A DNA stretch of 8,014 nt from an uncultured Eubacteriales bacterium (GTDB taxonomy: Bacteria; Bacillota; Clostridia; Oscillospirales; UMGS1783): the NCBI GenBank assembly GCA_900555065.1, contig USJY01000049.1, forward strand, positions 1-8,014, written 5' to 3'. The notes beneath the pieces were generated by a model that did not search any database, was not told the origin of the DNA, and saw only the letters and a program-made list of their open reading frames with translations. This document shows positions 1-7,900 of the stretch, one piece after another. Made by a program: the position numbers and the translations under genes. Within the stretch, counting starts at the first letter, position 1. Each line of letters starts with the position of its first letter.

Positions 1-639
1 GCCCTTGGAACGGGCCTCAAACGTCTTGCCCAGCAGCACAAGGGTGATGATGATGGCGGTCGATTCATAATAGAGCCGGTGTACTGCGTGCGTATCTCCG
101 AGCAGGAGCTGTATTGTAGAGTACAGGCTGTACAGAAACGCCGCCGTCGTGCCCACGGCAATAAGGCTGTCCATATTCGGCGCGAGCCGGAAAAGGTTTC
201 TGTATCCGCGCTTATAGAAGCCGAATCCCGCGATCAGGACCGGTATGGCAAGGCACAGCTGCGTCAGCGCATAGGCCAGCGGCGCCGTGTCGGGATGCAG
301 GAAGGCCGGCAGGGGCAGGCCGGAGCCGATCATGGGGCCCATGGCGATATAAAAGAGAGGGATTGCGAAAACAGCCGATACGATCAGGCTCTTTTGCAGC
401 GATTTCAATTCGTTTTTTGCATCGTTCTCGTCGCGTACGACATAGAAGCCGGCCTTTTTGACAATGGACTCAATGTCGGCGTAGCTTATGCGCTTGTCGT
501 CAAATTCCACCGCCGCAATCTCGGTTGCGATATTGACGGCGGCGGAGCTTACGGCGTCGTTGCGCAGCAGCGCCTTCTGCAGGCCGACGGCGCAGGCGGC
601 GCAGTGCATGCCGCCTATTTTCAGTCGCAGAGATGTCAT
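1..639 (-). CDS. copA: Copper-type P1B heavy-metal ATPase, N-terminal part (runs off the left edge)
   Basis: Membrane pump that uses ATP to export monovalent copper or a similar soft metal. Only the first 213 codons lie in the window and the frame stays open to base 1. Residues 1-70 form one HMA metal-binding domain with the motif GMHCAAC (residues 10-16, Cys13 and Cys16). Hydrophobic segments follow at about 84-103, 120-140, 158-178 and 192-206. The stretch NMDSLIAVGT (155-164) and the ending ITLVLLGKTFEARSKG are typical of CopA-like pumps before the actuator domain. The ion-selecting CPC motif, the DKTGT phosphorylation site and the ATP domain are outside the window, so copper rather than another metal is inferred from family resemblance. 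The ATG at 637-639 is chosen because GGAG lies 10 bases upstream and a strong promoter lies just beyond; the ATG 16 bases further upstream is out of frame. A His replaces the usual Thr in GMTCxxC. Confidence 0.88.
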   Translation of the reverse strand, partial: MTSLRLKIGGMHCAACAVGLQKALLRNDAVSSAAVNIATEIAAVEFDDKRISYADIESIVKKAGFYVVRDENDAKNELKSLQKSLIVSAVFAIPLFYIAMGPMIGSGLPLPAFLHPDTAPLAYALTQLCLAIPVLIAGFGFYKRGYRNLFRLAPNMDSLIAVGTTAAFLYSLYSTIQLLLGDTHAVHRLYYESTAIIITLVLLGKTFEARSKG

Positions 640-665
640 GGTTCTCACACTCCATTTCTGTCTAT

Positions 666-694
666 ATTATATACTATTTTTGTTGTTTATTCAA
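666..694 (-). promoter_or_regulatory. Sigma-A promoter of the metal ATPase gene
   Basis: On the minus strand there is TTGAAT (689-694), a 17-base spacer and a perfect TATAAT (666-671), in a distinctly AT-rich stretch of an otherwise GC-rich window. The predicted transcript would start near 659 and give a leader of about 20 bases before the ATG at 639. No convincing CopY or CsoR operator is recognised around it, so metal control cannot be shown from this sequence. Confidence 0.85.
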
Positions 695-755
695 GAAGCA
701 AAAGAACAGGTTTCCCGCAGCTTGCCATGGCACAGGAAAGCCGAACGCACAATAC

Positions 756-785
756 GGGGCGGCATGTCCAGCCGCATGCCGCCCC
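756..785. other. Perfect 11-bp hairpin, possible terminator or structured element
   Basis: GGGGCGGCATG (756-766) pairs perfectly with CATGCCGCCCC (775-785) around an 8-base loop. It lies between the end of the ABC operon and the metal ATPase promoter, and both units are transcribed leftward. Neither strand has a T-run after the stem, so it does not meet the usual test for an intrinsic terminator. It could be a backup terminator, an mRNA 3'-end stabiliser or a dispersed palindromic repeat. Confidence 0.5.
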
Positions 786-850
786 GCTATAAAACATTAC
801 GCATAATAAGAACGGGGCCGTAAGTGAATTGCAGTGTCTTTACAGCAACG

Positions 851-882
851 GCGGGGCCGGATTTCGCAAAATCCGGCCCCGC
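851..882 (-). terminator. Perfect 14-bp hairpin past the ABC operon, terminator-like without a T-run
   Basis: GCGGGGCCGGATTT (851-864) pairs perfectly with AAATCCGGCCCCGC (869-882) around the 4-base loop CGCA. It sits 28 bases past the permease stop codon, where an operon terminator is expected. On the minus strand the stem is followed by CGTTGCTG rather than a run of T, so the terminator role rests on position and stem strength only. A 12-bp perfect palindrome, CCTGTATACAGG (882-893), abuts it on the operon side. Confidence 0.5.
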
Positions 883-910
883 CTGTATACAGGGGGAAGT
901 ATCTGCCTTT

Positions 911-3040
911 CTACATCGTAGCGTCGTAGCGGAACTGGTACAACAGCTCGATAAGCTCCGGGCTCGGTTTGAACCACATCTCCTGGTCCGTATAGCCGTC
1001 AAACTCGTTCAGGACCGCCTGGATCTGGTCCCAGTCCTCCTGTTCCTTTGCGCCTATGTTGTTGATCACAATACGGTAGATCACTTCGCTGTCCGGCGCG
1101 AGGATATGGTCGCGGTTGAGCTTTTCAAGGATATTTCCGTAAATTTCGGCGTTGCCTTCCGAATAGGTGTCGTCCACGTACTGGTAGACGTTGACCGAGC
1201 CCATGTCGTCGGTCAGGCTCTCAATATACAGGTCGAAGTCGGAGGCGGTGCCGTCGTGAATCAGGTCGAGAAGCCGGAAGATGCGGTCCGCGTTCTCCTC
1301 ATACGTCTTCGTTGTGAGCATACTTACCGTTTCGGGGAACGCCACGTTGTCAAGCGGGAACGAGCTCGTGTATTCCCGCATGCCGACCCGGCCGTTGATC
1401 TCGACCGAGCCGAACGTCACGGACTGGGTCGCCATCTGCGTATACATATTCGAATTTGTCACAAGCGCGTATTTCTGTTCGTCCGTCAGCGCGTCGAATT
1501 CTTTCTGGAAGCTTTCCCACAGCGCGGGGTCGATCTCTTCACGGTTAAAGCGGACCGAAGTGACGGTATCTTCGGGCGGGAGGCTGGTCGCCAGTGCGTT
1601 AAACGCGTCGTTTTGCAGGATTTGGGGGATGATCTCATTTTCATACAGCCGGTAGTCTATGCGCAGGGTACGGTTGAGCGTTTTGCCGCTTGTGGTGCGG
1701 ATCCGGACGTTAAACCGGCTTGTATAGTTGTTCTCAGGAGAGGTGTAATACGTGTTGTCAAGCACCTGTGCCGCATCGGTCTTCAGCGCGTCGGATACCG
1801 CGCTGCGGATGGTTTCATCCTCGTGTTCAACTTTCTGCGCGGCTATTTCAAAATAGGAGGAATCCATGCCGTAGGCGTCTATGCCCTCGGGCAGAAATAC
1901 GACCGACCGTATCTCGTCCGCCGCAGGCTGCTGTTTGAGCAGCGCCGTCCGGGAGAGCAGCAGGCTGCCCCCGATGATCGCGTCGATACCGAGCACAACG
2001 AGAAATACGGGCAGTGCGGGCAGAAGATTGCGCAGTTTCTTTGTCGTAATCAGCTCGTACAGCAGATAGGCCGCAAGGGTGATCAGCAGCATCAGCAGCG
2101 CCTCGCTGCTGAATGCCGCGCGCCCCTCCACAATGGCAGGTACGATAATGGCGGGCAGGGTGAGGGAGATGGGCAGCGCTACAATGCAACGGTATATGTG
2201 CTGCAGAATACGGTTGGGCGCGCTCTGCTCGGCAGTTTCCGACTTGCGGAAGGTAAAGAGCAGGCAGGCGACGGCGAGATATACGAAGCCAAGCACCGCA
2301 GTGTACAGCATTCCCGGCAGGAAGCATATGGCCTCTGCCCAGCTCATGGACGTGATGCTGAAGAAGGACAGGCAGAGATTAACCGGCAGGTTATAGGCCG
2401 GGTAGGTGAATATATTGAGCGTCTGCACATCTGCGATCACCGTCAGGTTGTTCAGCAGCGATGTGTAGACCATAATCAGGATTCTGGGCAGCAGGAAGAC
2501 GATCAGCCCCATCATGAACCCGGAGATAAAGGTGCCGGTCAGCGACATGCCGAACAGGGTGCAGGCCATGAGCAGCAGGGCGCACAGGGCATAGGAGAGC
2601 AGGCAGAGAGCCGATATGTCCCACAAAAACTTGACGCCTGCAATCACATACAGCAGTCCCGCCAGCAGGATAGGGATGGCGAATACGAAAACCACAACGG
2701 TCAGCACGGACGCGCACAGGCTGAAAAACAGGCAGGGCCGGGTCACGGGCAGGCTGTGGTAAAAGTCGGAGCCGCTGCGTTTATTGAGGAACTTAAACAG
2801 ATTGAAGGTCATGATAATGGCGGCCAGCACCACAAGAATGAAGGTGAACTGGGACATATCGAGCGCGGACGCCTCGGTCGTCGGGCTCTCCATTTCAAAT
2901 ACGCCGGCTTTCACAAGCAGCTCGATGAGCGGGAGGATGCAGTTGACGAGCGTGGCGATGATCAGAAAGATGACCCCGACAACTTTCAGCTGCCGGATTC
3001 CCTCCACATAGAGCTTTACGCTGAAAAATCTCTGTTTCAT
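911..3040 (-). CDS. ABC transporter permease of a YtrB-type system with a large C-terminal extramembrane domain
   Basis: Membrane partner of the ATPase encoded immediately upstream; the substrate is unknown. The 709-residue protein has about nine hydrophobic segments (roughly 19-42, 64-84, 102-134, 140-160, 165-190, 236-263, 283-303, 312-331 and 342-363). After the second segment comes RSGSDFYHSLPVTR (88-101), a motif typical of ABC-2-like permeases in Firmicute GntR-linked operons. Residues 364-709 are hydrophilic with no membrane segment, so they form one large domain, probably outside the cell if nine segments is right. An odd segment count with a cytoplasmic N-terminus would support this. 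The start is secure: AGGAGG (3048-3053) lies 7 bases upstream of the ATG at 3038-3040 and overlaps the ATPase stop codon, with only 12 bases between the genes. It is the last gene of the operon. The protein is far longer than a minimal ABC-2 permease because of the C-terminal domain, for which I recognise no family. Confidence 0.88.
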   Translation of the reverse strand: MKQRFFSVKLYVEGIRQLKVVGVIFLIIATLVNCILPLIELLVKAGVFEMESPTTEASALDMSQFTFILVVLAAIIMTFNLFKFLNKRSGSDFYHSLPVTRPCLFFSLCASVLTVVVFVFAIPILLAGLLYVIAGVKFLWDISALCLLSYALCALLLMACTLFGMSLTGTFISGFMMGLIVFLLPRILIMVYTSLLNNLTVIADVQTLNIFTYPAYNLPVNLCLSFFSITSMSWAEAICFLPGMLYTAVLGFVYLAVACLLFTFRKSETAEQSAPNRILQHIYRCIVALPISLTLPAIIVPAIVEGRAAFSSEALLMLLITLAAYLLYELITTKKLRNLLPALPVFLVVLGIDAIIGGSLLLSRTALLKQQPAADEIRSVVFLPEGIDAYGMDSSYFEIAAQKVEHEDETIRSAVSDALKTDAAQVLDNTYYTSPENNYTSRFNVRIRTTSGKTLNRTLRIDYRLYENEIIPQILQNDAFNALATSLPPEDTVTSVRFNREEIDPALWESFQKEFDALTDEQKYALVTNSNMYTQMATQSVTFGSVEINGRVGMREYTSSFPLDNVAFPETVSMLTTKTYEENADRIFRLLDLIHDGTASDFDLYIESLTDDMGSVNVYQYVDDTYSEGNAEIYGNILEKLNRDHILAPDSEVIYRIVINNIGAKEQEDWDQIQAVLNEFDGYTDQEMWFKPSPELIELLYQFRYDATM

Positions 3041-3052
3041 TGCCCTTCCTCC

Positions 3053-3952
3053 TCACATCAATATGTCTTTAAAAGCATAGCCGAGCGCTTCCATCTCATA
3101 GATGAACACCTCTTCGAGCGAGAGGGGAAGCACGTCGAGCAGGATGGGATTCATGCTGCGCAGCGACGCAATAGTCCTCTCGCGGTCCCCGCGCACAATG
3201 AAGTTGGAAACCGTTCCCTTTTTGGAAAAGCTCAGCATATCGATATTCTGGAAAAGTTCCCGGCCATAGTCGTAATTGAAGGCGACCTGTACCTTGAACA
3301 GGGAGGTTTTAAGGTCCTGTATATCGCTTTCAAAAATGATGCCGCCCTTGTGCAGCAGGGCCAGCTGATCGCAGGTGTCCTCCAGTTCGCGCAGGGAGTG
3401 GGAGGTGATGACGGTGGTTGTGCCGCGCTCCATGACGTCGTTATATATAATGTTCTTCACAAGGTTGCGCATCACAGGGTCGAGCCCGTCGAACGTCTCG
3501 TCAAAGAACAGGTAGTCGGGCATACAGGCCAGAGCCAGAATGGTTGCCGCCTGCCTGCGCATGCCCTTGGAAAAGGTGACGAGGTTGCGGGTCGGGTCCA
3601 GCCCGAACGTTTCGGTCATGGAGCGGTAGCGCTCAAAACTGAAGTTACTGTATGCCGTCGCATACAGTTTCGCCATGCGGTTCATCGATCCCTGCGGCAG
3701 AAAATACAGGTCGTCGGGCACGAATACGACGCGGCTCTTGACGGCCGGGTTCTCATAGACGTTCTCCCCGTCGATGCGCAGCATGCCGCGGTCGGCGCGG
3801 TAGACGCCCGTGACCAGGCGCAGGAATGTGGATTTGCCGGCCCCGTTCGAGCCGACCAGGCCGTAAATACAGCCCTGCGGGATTTTGCAGGACAAGTCCT
3901 TGAGCGCCGTAAAATCCCCGAAGCGCTTGGTAACCTTATCTGCTTGAATCAT
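3053..3952 (-). CDS. ABC transporter ATP-binding protein, YtrB-like
   Basis: Cytoplasmic ATPase that powers the permease encoded downstream. In the 299-residue form the Walker A motif is GSNGAGKST (34-42), the signature is FSKGMRRQ (127-134, replacing LSGGQ), Walker B is YLFFDET (147-153), the D-loop is FDGLDP and the switch histidine is His185 in ITSHS. The usual Q-loop position reads VVFVPDD (75-81) with no glutamine; this and the SKGMRRQ signature are common in the YtrB branch, so the protein is not likely to be broken. Residues from about 205 on form a C-terminal accessory region. A GTG at 3959-3961 would add three residues, but GAGGTG (3959-3964), which includes that GTG, is the only good ribosome binding site and sits 6 bases from the ATG at 3950-3952. 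I therefore choose the ATG. The gene start overlaps the end of the regulator gene by 17 bases, which suggests translational coupling. Confidence 0.93.
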   Translation of the reverse strand: MIQADKVTKRFGDFTALKDLSCKIPQGCIYGLVGSNGAGKSTFLRLVTGVYRADRGMLRIDGENVYENPAVKSRVVFVPDDLYFLPQGSMNRMAKLYATAYSNFSFERYRSMTETFGLDPTRNLVTFSKGMRRQAATILALACMPDYLFFDETFDGLDPVMRNLVKNIIYNDVMERGTTTVITSHSLRELEDTCDQLALLHKGGIIFESDIQDLKTSLFKVQVAFNYDYGRELFQNIDMLSFSKKGTVSNFIVRGDRERTIASLRSMNPILLDVLPLSLEEVFIYEMEALGYAFKDILM

Positions 3953-4346
3953 CGTTTTCACCTCGTTGTAATGGTTGATCTGTGTGGTATGCGTCCCGGA
4001 CGATCTGCAGCAGCTGTTCGAGCGGAATGCCCGCGGCGCAGAGCGCGTCCGCAGCTTCGCGAAGCTCGCCCAGTTTTTCCGTGTACTTCTCGCTCAGGAT
4101 ATGCCTTGCATTGTCGGAGACAACCCTGCCGATTCCCGGGACGGAAGTGGTGATGTCCAGCCGCTCCAGCTCGAGAAACGCCTTTTGTACGGTGTTGGGA
4201 TTGACGGACAGCTCCAGGGACAGGGAACGGACCGAGGGCAGCTGATCGCCTGGCCGCAGCACGCCGGTCAGGATCAGGCGTTCGAACTGTTCGAGCAGCT
4301 GCTCATAGACGGGCTTTCGCGCCTGTCTGTCAATGTCAATCATCAT
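3936..4346 (-). CDS. GntR-family transcriptional regulator, YtrA subfamily
   Basis: DNA-binding repressor expected to control its own operon. The product is 136 residues, the usual size for the YtrA subfamily, which lacks a large effector domain. The winged helix-turn-helix spans about residues 10-78. Its core, LPSVRSLSLELSVNPNTVQK (36-55), contains the subfamily hallmark VNPNTVQKAFLELE. A short helical tail of about 55 residues follows and probably serves dimerisation. The start has two adjacent ATGs (4344-4346 and 4341-4343); AAGGAG at 4352-4357 lies 5 bases from the first and 8 from the second, so either may be used. The frame stays open upstream to 4667, but that extension crosses the promoter and operator and is rejected. 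It is the first gene of a three-gene operon, as in Bacillus ytrA. The effector is not known; induction by envelope stress is an inference from the Bacillus relatives. Confidence 0.92.
   Translation of the reverse strand: MMIDIDRQARKPVYEQLLEQFERLILTGVLRPGDQLPSVRSLSLELSVNPNTVQKAFLELERLDITTSVPGIGRVVSDNARHILSEKYTEKLGELREAADALCAAGIPLEQLLQIVRDAYHTDQPLQRGENDDSSR
3959..3964 (-). promoter_or_regulatory. Ribosome binding site that decides the ATPase start
   Basis: The minus-strand sequence GAGGTG lies 6 bases before the ATG at 3950-3952. It contains the in-frame GTG that would otherwise be the longest start. No other Shine-Dalgarno-like sequence lies before that GTG, so the shorter 299-residue product is favoured. 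Confidence 0.7.
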
Positions 4347-4394
4347 GCGCGCTCCTTTCTTTGCTGTTTCGCACCGACCGCGTCGCGTCTCCGC

Positions 4395-4408
4395 CCGCGC
4401 CGGCGCGG
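4395..4408. other. GC-only 14-bp palindrome in the regulator mRNA leader
   Basis: CCGCGCCGGCGCGG is a perfect palindrome about midway in the predicted leader of roughly 110 bases of the GntR operon, some 50 bases upstream of the start codons. A nearby imperfect pair on the minus strand, ACACCGG and CCTGTGT with five bases between (4411-4429), could add structure. A role as an mRNA structure or protein site is possible; chance in GC-rich DNA cannot be excluded. Confidence 0.35.
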
Positions 4409-4440
4409 ACACAGGTCTGCCGGTGTATGGCTTACCCTGT

Positions 4441-4459
4441 GTACTATGATTACTAGTAC
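4441..4459. promoter_or_regulatory. Probable operator of the GntR/YtrA-type regulator
   Basis: GTACTA (4441-4446) and TAGTAC (4454-4459) form a perfect inverted repeat with a 7-base spacer. It begins 2-3 bases downstream of the -10 box and covers the predicted start site near 4455, so a bound repressor would block initiation. GntR proteins bind two-fold symmetric sites as dimers, and the regulator is the first gene of the transcript. That this particular regulator binds here is inferred from position and symmetry. Confidence 0.75.
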
Positions 4460-4461
4460 GC

Positions 4462-4490
4462 ATATTAGCACGATTCGTAGCCGCTGTCAA
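4462..4490 (-). promoter_or_regulatory. Sigma-A promoter of the GntR-ABC operon, with UP-like tract
   Basis: On the minus strand there is a perfect TTGACA (4485-4490), a 17-base spacer and TAATAT (4462-4467), preceded by TGC, which gives an extended -10 (TGn). Just upstream of the -35 box, at about 4497-4519, the DNA is almost pure A+T including a run of eight T on this strand, resembling an UP element. It should be a strong promoter when not repressed. The predicted leader is about 110 bases. Confidence 0.88.
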
Positions 4491-4619
4491 GGGGGAAATG
4501 AAAAAAAATAGTAATTTATCTTGAAAAAGCCGACGACGCTGCAAACGGCCGTCCGCCGGCGAATTGCCGTAATAACGGTTTGTCGCATACGCCTGCGCGC
4601 GTTTGTCCGCCAGAATAGG

Positions 4620-4648
4620 TTGATTACAGCCGTGCCCCGTGTTACAAT
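4620..4648 (+). promoter_or_regulatory. Probable promoter of the GHL10-amidase gene
   Basis: TTGATT (4620-4625), a 17-base spacer and TACAAT (4643-4648) match sigma-A at four and five of six positions. The predicted start near 4655 leaves a leader of about 280 bases before the ATG at 4937, unusually long and containing the 17-bp repeats. No better promoter was seen closer to the gene. Confidence 0.6.
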
Positions 4649-4813
4649 AAAAAAAGAGTCGAACCATGTCGTGCCGTCCGCCCGCCTTTGCGCAGGCAAG
4701 CAGCGTCGCGCAGCGGTTTTGCGGAGGTGCGGTCGCCGGTTTTTATTTCATAATTGCGCCTGACTGCGCATATACTGGATAAGCGGAAAACGATACAAGC
4801 CCAGTAAACTTGG

Positions 4814-4915
4814 CCCTGAATAAGCGCCGGCCCCGGACAAAGGTTGTCCCCGGGCAAACGCCGGTCCCGGCTAAGCACCGGCCCCGGGCATACGCGAACC
4901 CCGGATGAAAGCGCT
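4814..4915. repeat. Six-unit degenerate tandem repeat with a strict 17-bp period
   Basis: Units begin at 4814, 4831, 4848, 4865, 4882 and 4899. They read CCCTGAATAAGCGCCGG, CCCCGGACAAAGGTTGT, CCCCGGGCAAACGCCGG, TCCCGGCTAAGCACCGG, CCCCGGGCATACGCGAA and CCCCGGATGAAAGCGCT. The consensus is roughly CCCCGGNNAANCGCCGG. The spacing is exact although individual units have diverged, so this is an old tandem array rather than chance GC richness. A further decayed copy may precede it at about 4800. A hairpin, GGACAA (4835-4840) with TTGTCC (4844-4849), forms across units 2 and 3. The period is not a multiple of three, so the array is not coding. It lies in the predicted mRNA leader and ends 8 bases before the ribosome binding site (4924-4929). 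Confidence 0.85.
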
Positions 4916-4936
4916 GATACATAAAGGAGCGGAACT

Positions 4937-7900
4937 ATGAAAAAGATCGTACTTGCAGTGGTTCTCGGCCTGGTTTTGGCCGCCGCAGTGCTCTGGATCG
5001 GCCTTGCCGGCCGGCCGGAAGGGGATGGGGACGGCGGTTCGTCCTCCTCCGCAACGTCGGAAAGCCGGCCCGGCTCCGCTGTGGAAGCGGAGAGCGGTGA
5101 GACTGCGATCCTCGGCGTGTGGGCCGCGTCTGTGTATAACCTGGATTTTCCATCCAGGCCCGACCTGAGCGCGGACGAGCTGAAGTCGGAACTGGATACG
5201 ATCATTGAAAATACAAAGAGCTGGGGACTCAACGCGCTATTTCTGCAGGTGCGCCCTTGCGCCGATTCACTCTGTAAGTCCGATATATTTCCTGTCTCCA
5301 GCGTCCTGTCGTCCACAGGCGCGTTGCCGGACGGTTTTGACCCGCTGGCCTATGCCGTGGAAAGGGCGCATGCGGCGGGAATTGAGCTGCACGCCTGGAT
5401 CAATCCCCTGCGTGTGACGGCGGGCAACGCTGAACAGCCGCAGCATGATCCCGCCTCTCTGCCGGAGGGCAGTCCCGCTCGTGCGCATCCGGAATACACC
5501 GTCCCGTACGCCGATGGGAAGCTGTATTTTGACGCGGGTTACCCCGAAGTAAGACAGCTGGTGGTAGACGGCGTTGTGGAAATTATAGAAAACTACGATG
5601 TGGACGGGATCCACTTCGACGACTATTTTTACCCTTACCCGGTAGCCGGCGCGTCGTTTGACGATGCGGAAAGCTATGCGCAGTATGGCGACGGGCGGTC
5701 CCTTGAAGATTTTCGCCGCGACAACATCACATCGCTCATCCGCGCCGTGCACGACGCAGTCGAAGCGGCGGCGCCGGACGTGGCGTTCGGCGTGTCTCCC
5801 TTTGCCGTGTGGCGCAGCGACGAGAACAGTGAGCTCGGCAGTCCAACGCGCGCCGGCGTAGAGACGTACAGCGACCTGTACGCCGACACGCGGCTGTGGG
5901 TAAAGGAAAACCTGCTCGATTATATCGCGCCCCAGATTTACTGGAGTATGGAACAGCCGGGCGTCGAATTCCCGGTGGTATACGACTGGTGGAAGGACGT
6001 GGTGCAGGGGACGGATGTGAAGCTCGTCGCCGGCCACGCCGCGTATAAGGTCTGCCTCGACGAATACGGCTGGGACGAACCGGGCGAGCTTGCGGACCAG
6101 GTCGCTTATGCCATGAACAGCGGCAGCTTTGGCGGCAGCGTTTTTTACCGCTACGCGACGCTGACGGAGGATCCGGACGGCATTGTCCGGCAGCTTGGCG
6201 CCCTGTTCCAGTCGGGCGTAGCTGCGCCGGAGTCCGAATCCGTACCGCAGTCCGACCAGCCGGAATCACAGCCGCCGGAGCAGGGCGCCGCGCCTGCGGA
6301 AGAATACGGAGCCCCGCCGCTGATCTCGGCGGAGGACGGGCCGAAAGTCCTGTTCAGCTCGTCGAACGGCGGCTACACAACGAGCGCGTCGAGCGGCAGC
6401 ATTATCGGCGGTGCAAACCCCAGCCTGCCCCTTTACCTCGGCGAAGAGGCGGTATCCATGACGGAAAAGGGCTTTTTCAGCCTTTACCTTGACCTTGACA
6501 TAGGCGAAAACACTTTTGTATTTACACAGGGCGACGAGGAATTCCCTTATACGATTACCCGCACGCAGGTTTTCGACGGCGGCGAGAACGCCGACCCATA
6601 CCAGCCCTGGCCCGGCTCCGACTGCTGGTACAGCGCCGGGCAGAGCGTCGAACTGTCCGTAAACGCGCCGGCCGGCGCGTCGGTGACCGCTGTACATAGG
6701 ACCGCTGAATTTACGCTGGAACCCGTCGATACGGACGGCGACTGGTGGACGTATGCCTGCGAGGCCGTCCTCTACGGCGGCGGGAAGGACGCCGTCTCCT
6801 ACAGGATCGAGTCGGAGGAGGGGACCGAAACGGTGACGAGCGCCGGCGCGCTCTCCATATACGATACGACCCGGCGCGTATTTCTGAAAGTGACGGAACC
6901 GGACAGCGTGATCCGCCACACCCGTATCGTATACGCGCGTTTCGACGTGCCCGTGCTCACGGGTACGGTGCTGGAAGCCGTCGGGTTTGAAGACGGGTAC
7001 TATGTGCTCAAAGACTTCGGATTCATTGCGGAGGGCCGGGTCGAGCTCGTCAACGAGACGCTGGAGGACAGTTTCATACGCACGGCGCGGCTGGAGGAGG
7101 ACGATACGGAGCTGCGGCTGAAAATATATAAGACGGGCGCGCGTGCGGTGGATGTGCGCGCATATCCGAACAGCGTGTGCATAACGGCGTACGGCCGTAG
7201 CCTGTCCGTGTTCCCGGCGCTTGCGCTCGGGTCTCAGGAGGAGGACGTAACTGTCCGGCGGTACGCGGACCGCGTCGAATACCTGATTCAGTTTCAGGGC
7301 GATCGCGCGTTTACCGGGTATGCCCTTGAATCCGATGAAGACGGCGTGACAGTGGTGTTTTCCAGGCCCCGGCGCGCATCGGAACAGGCGCAGCCGCTTG
7401 CAGGGATGAAAGTAGCGCTCAACGCCGGCCACGGCCGCCGTTCCGGCGCGCCCGGCCCGCTCGGGGCCGACGGCTGGGTGGAGGACGATTTCAACCAGGA
7501 TATCGTCAACCGTACCCGCGACTACCTGACCGCACTGGGCGCGTCGGTGACGACGATCAGCGACTACGACGCCCCCAAGGAAATAGAAGAGGTCGTGCAG
7601 GAATATCAGGCCGACCGGTACGACGTAGCCGTTTCCGTGCACTTTAATTCTGTGGCGGAATCGGCCGACCCCTCGCGCGCTTGCGGCACCTGCGCGTATT
7701 ACGCCTATCCGAACGCGCAGCGGCTCGCAAAAGTCCTGACAGACAGCGTCTGCGCCGCCGCGGAGATGGAGAACAACGGCGTGATCCGGGACAGTTTTTA
7801 TGTCACGCGCACATATGCATGCCCGTCCGTGCTGATGGAGATGGGCTATATGTGCAACCCCGCCGAGTACGACCGTCTGTGCGAAGCCGAGACGCGCGAC

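Larger units (their letters stand above)
4491..4936. other. Divergent intergenic control region of about 445 bp
   Basis: The region separates the leftward GntR-ABC operon from the rightward wall-hydrolase gene. It contains the AT-rich tract behind the operon promoter (about 4497-4519), a GC-rich stretch with small inverted repeats such as CGCCGGCG and CCGT-N4-ACGG (4544-4578), the rightward promoter (4620-4648), a leader of about 280 bases and the 17-bp repeat array (4814-4915). No tRNA, known riboswitch fold or convincing gene was recognised in it. Confidence 0.7.

Noticed and set aside
79..792. A 237-codon plus-strand frame at the left end
   Set aside because: It is opposite the metal ATPase, which has an HMA motif, membrane segments, ribosome binding site and promoter; the plus-strand product has no domain and runs through that promoter.
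824..4153. A 1109-codon open frame on the plus strand, opposite the whole ABC operon
   Set aside because: The minus strand encodes three clear family members with matched ribosome binding sites, a promoter and an operator. The plus-strand product is rich in Gln, His, Arg and Gly with no recognisable domain, as expected from the mirror of GC-rich coding sequence.
4347..4667. N-terminal extension of the GntR regulator to an upstream start at 4667
   Set aside because: It would be translated through the -35, -10, operator and leader of its own promoter. The 136-residue form has the family's normal length and a proper AAGGAG site.
4666..4782. A 38-codon open frame just after the rightward promoter, a possible leader peptide
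   Set aside because: The ribosome binding site is weak (only GAG, about ten bases upstream), the product has no recognised feature, and no pausing or attenuator structure could be tied to it. Conservation in relatives would be needed to revive it.
4814..4915. Reading the 17-bp array as plasmid-type iterons or a CRISPR array
   Set aside because: There is no replication initiator gene nearby, the units abut without unique spacers, and they are far more diverged than CRISPR repeats.
4643..4936. A riboswitch in the long leader of the hydrolase gene
   Set aside because: No conserved riboswitch core was recognised, and the GC-rich hairpins are explained by the tandem repeat. A covariance-model search could overturn this.
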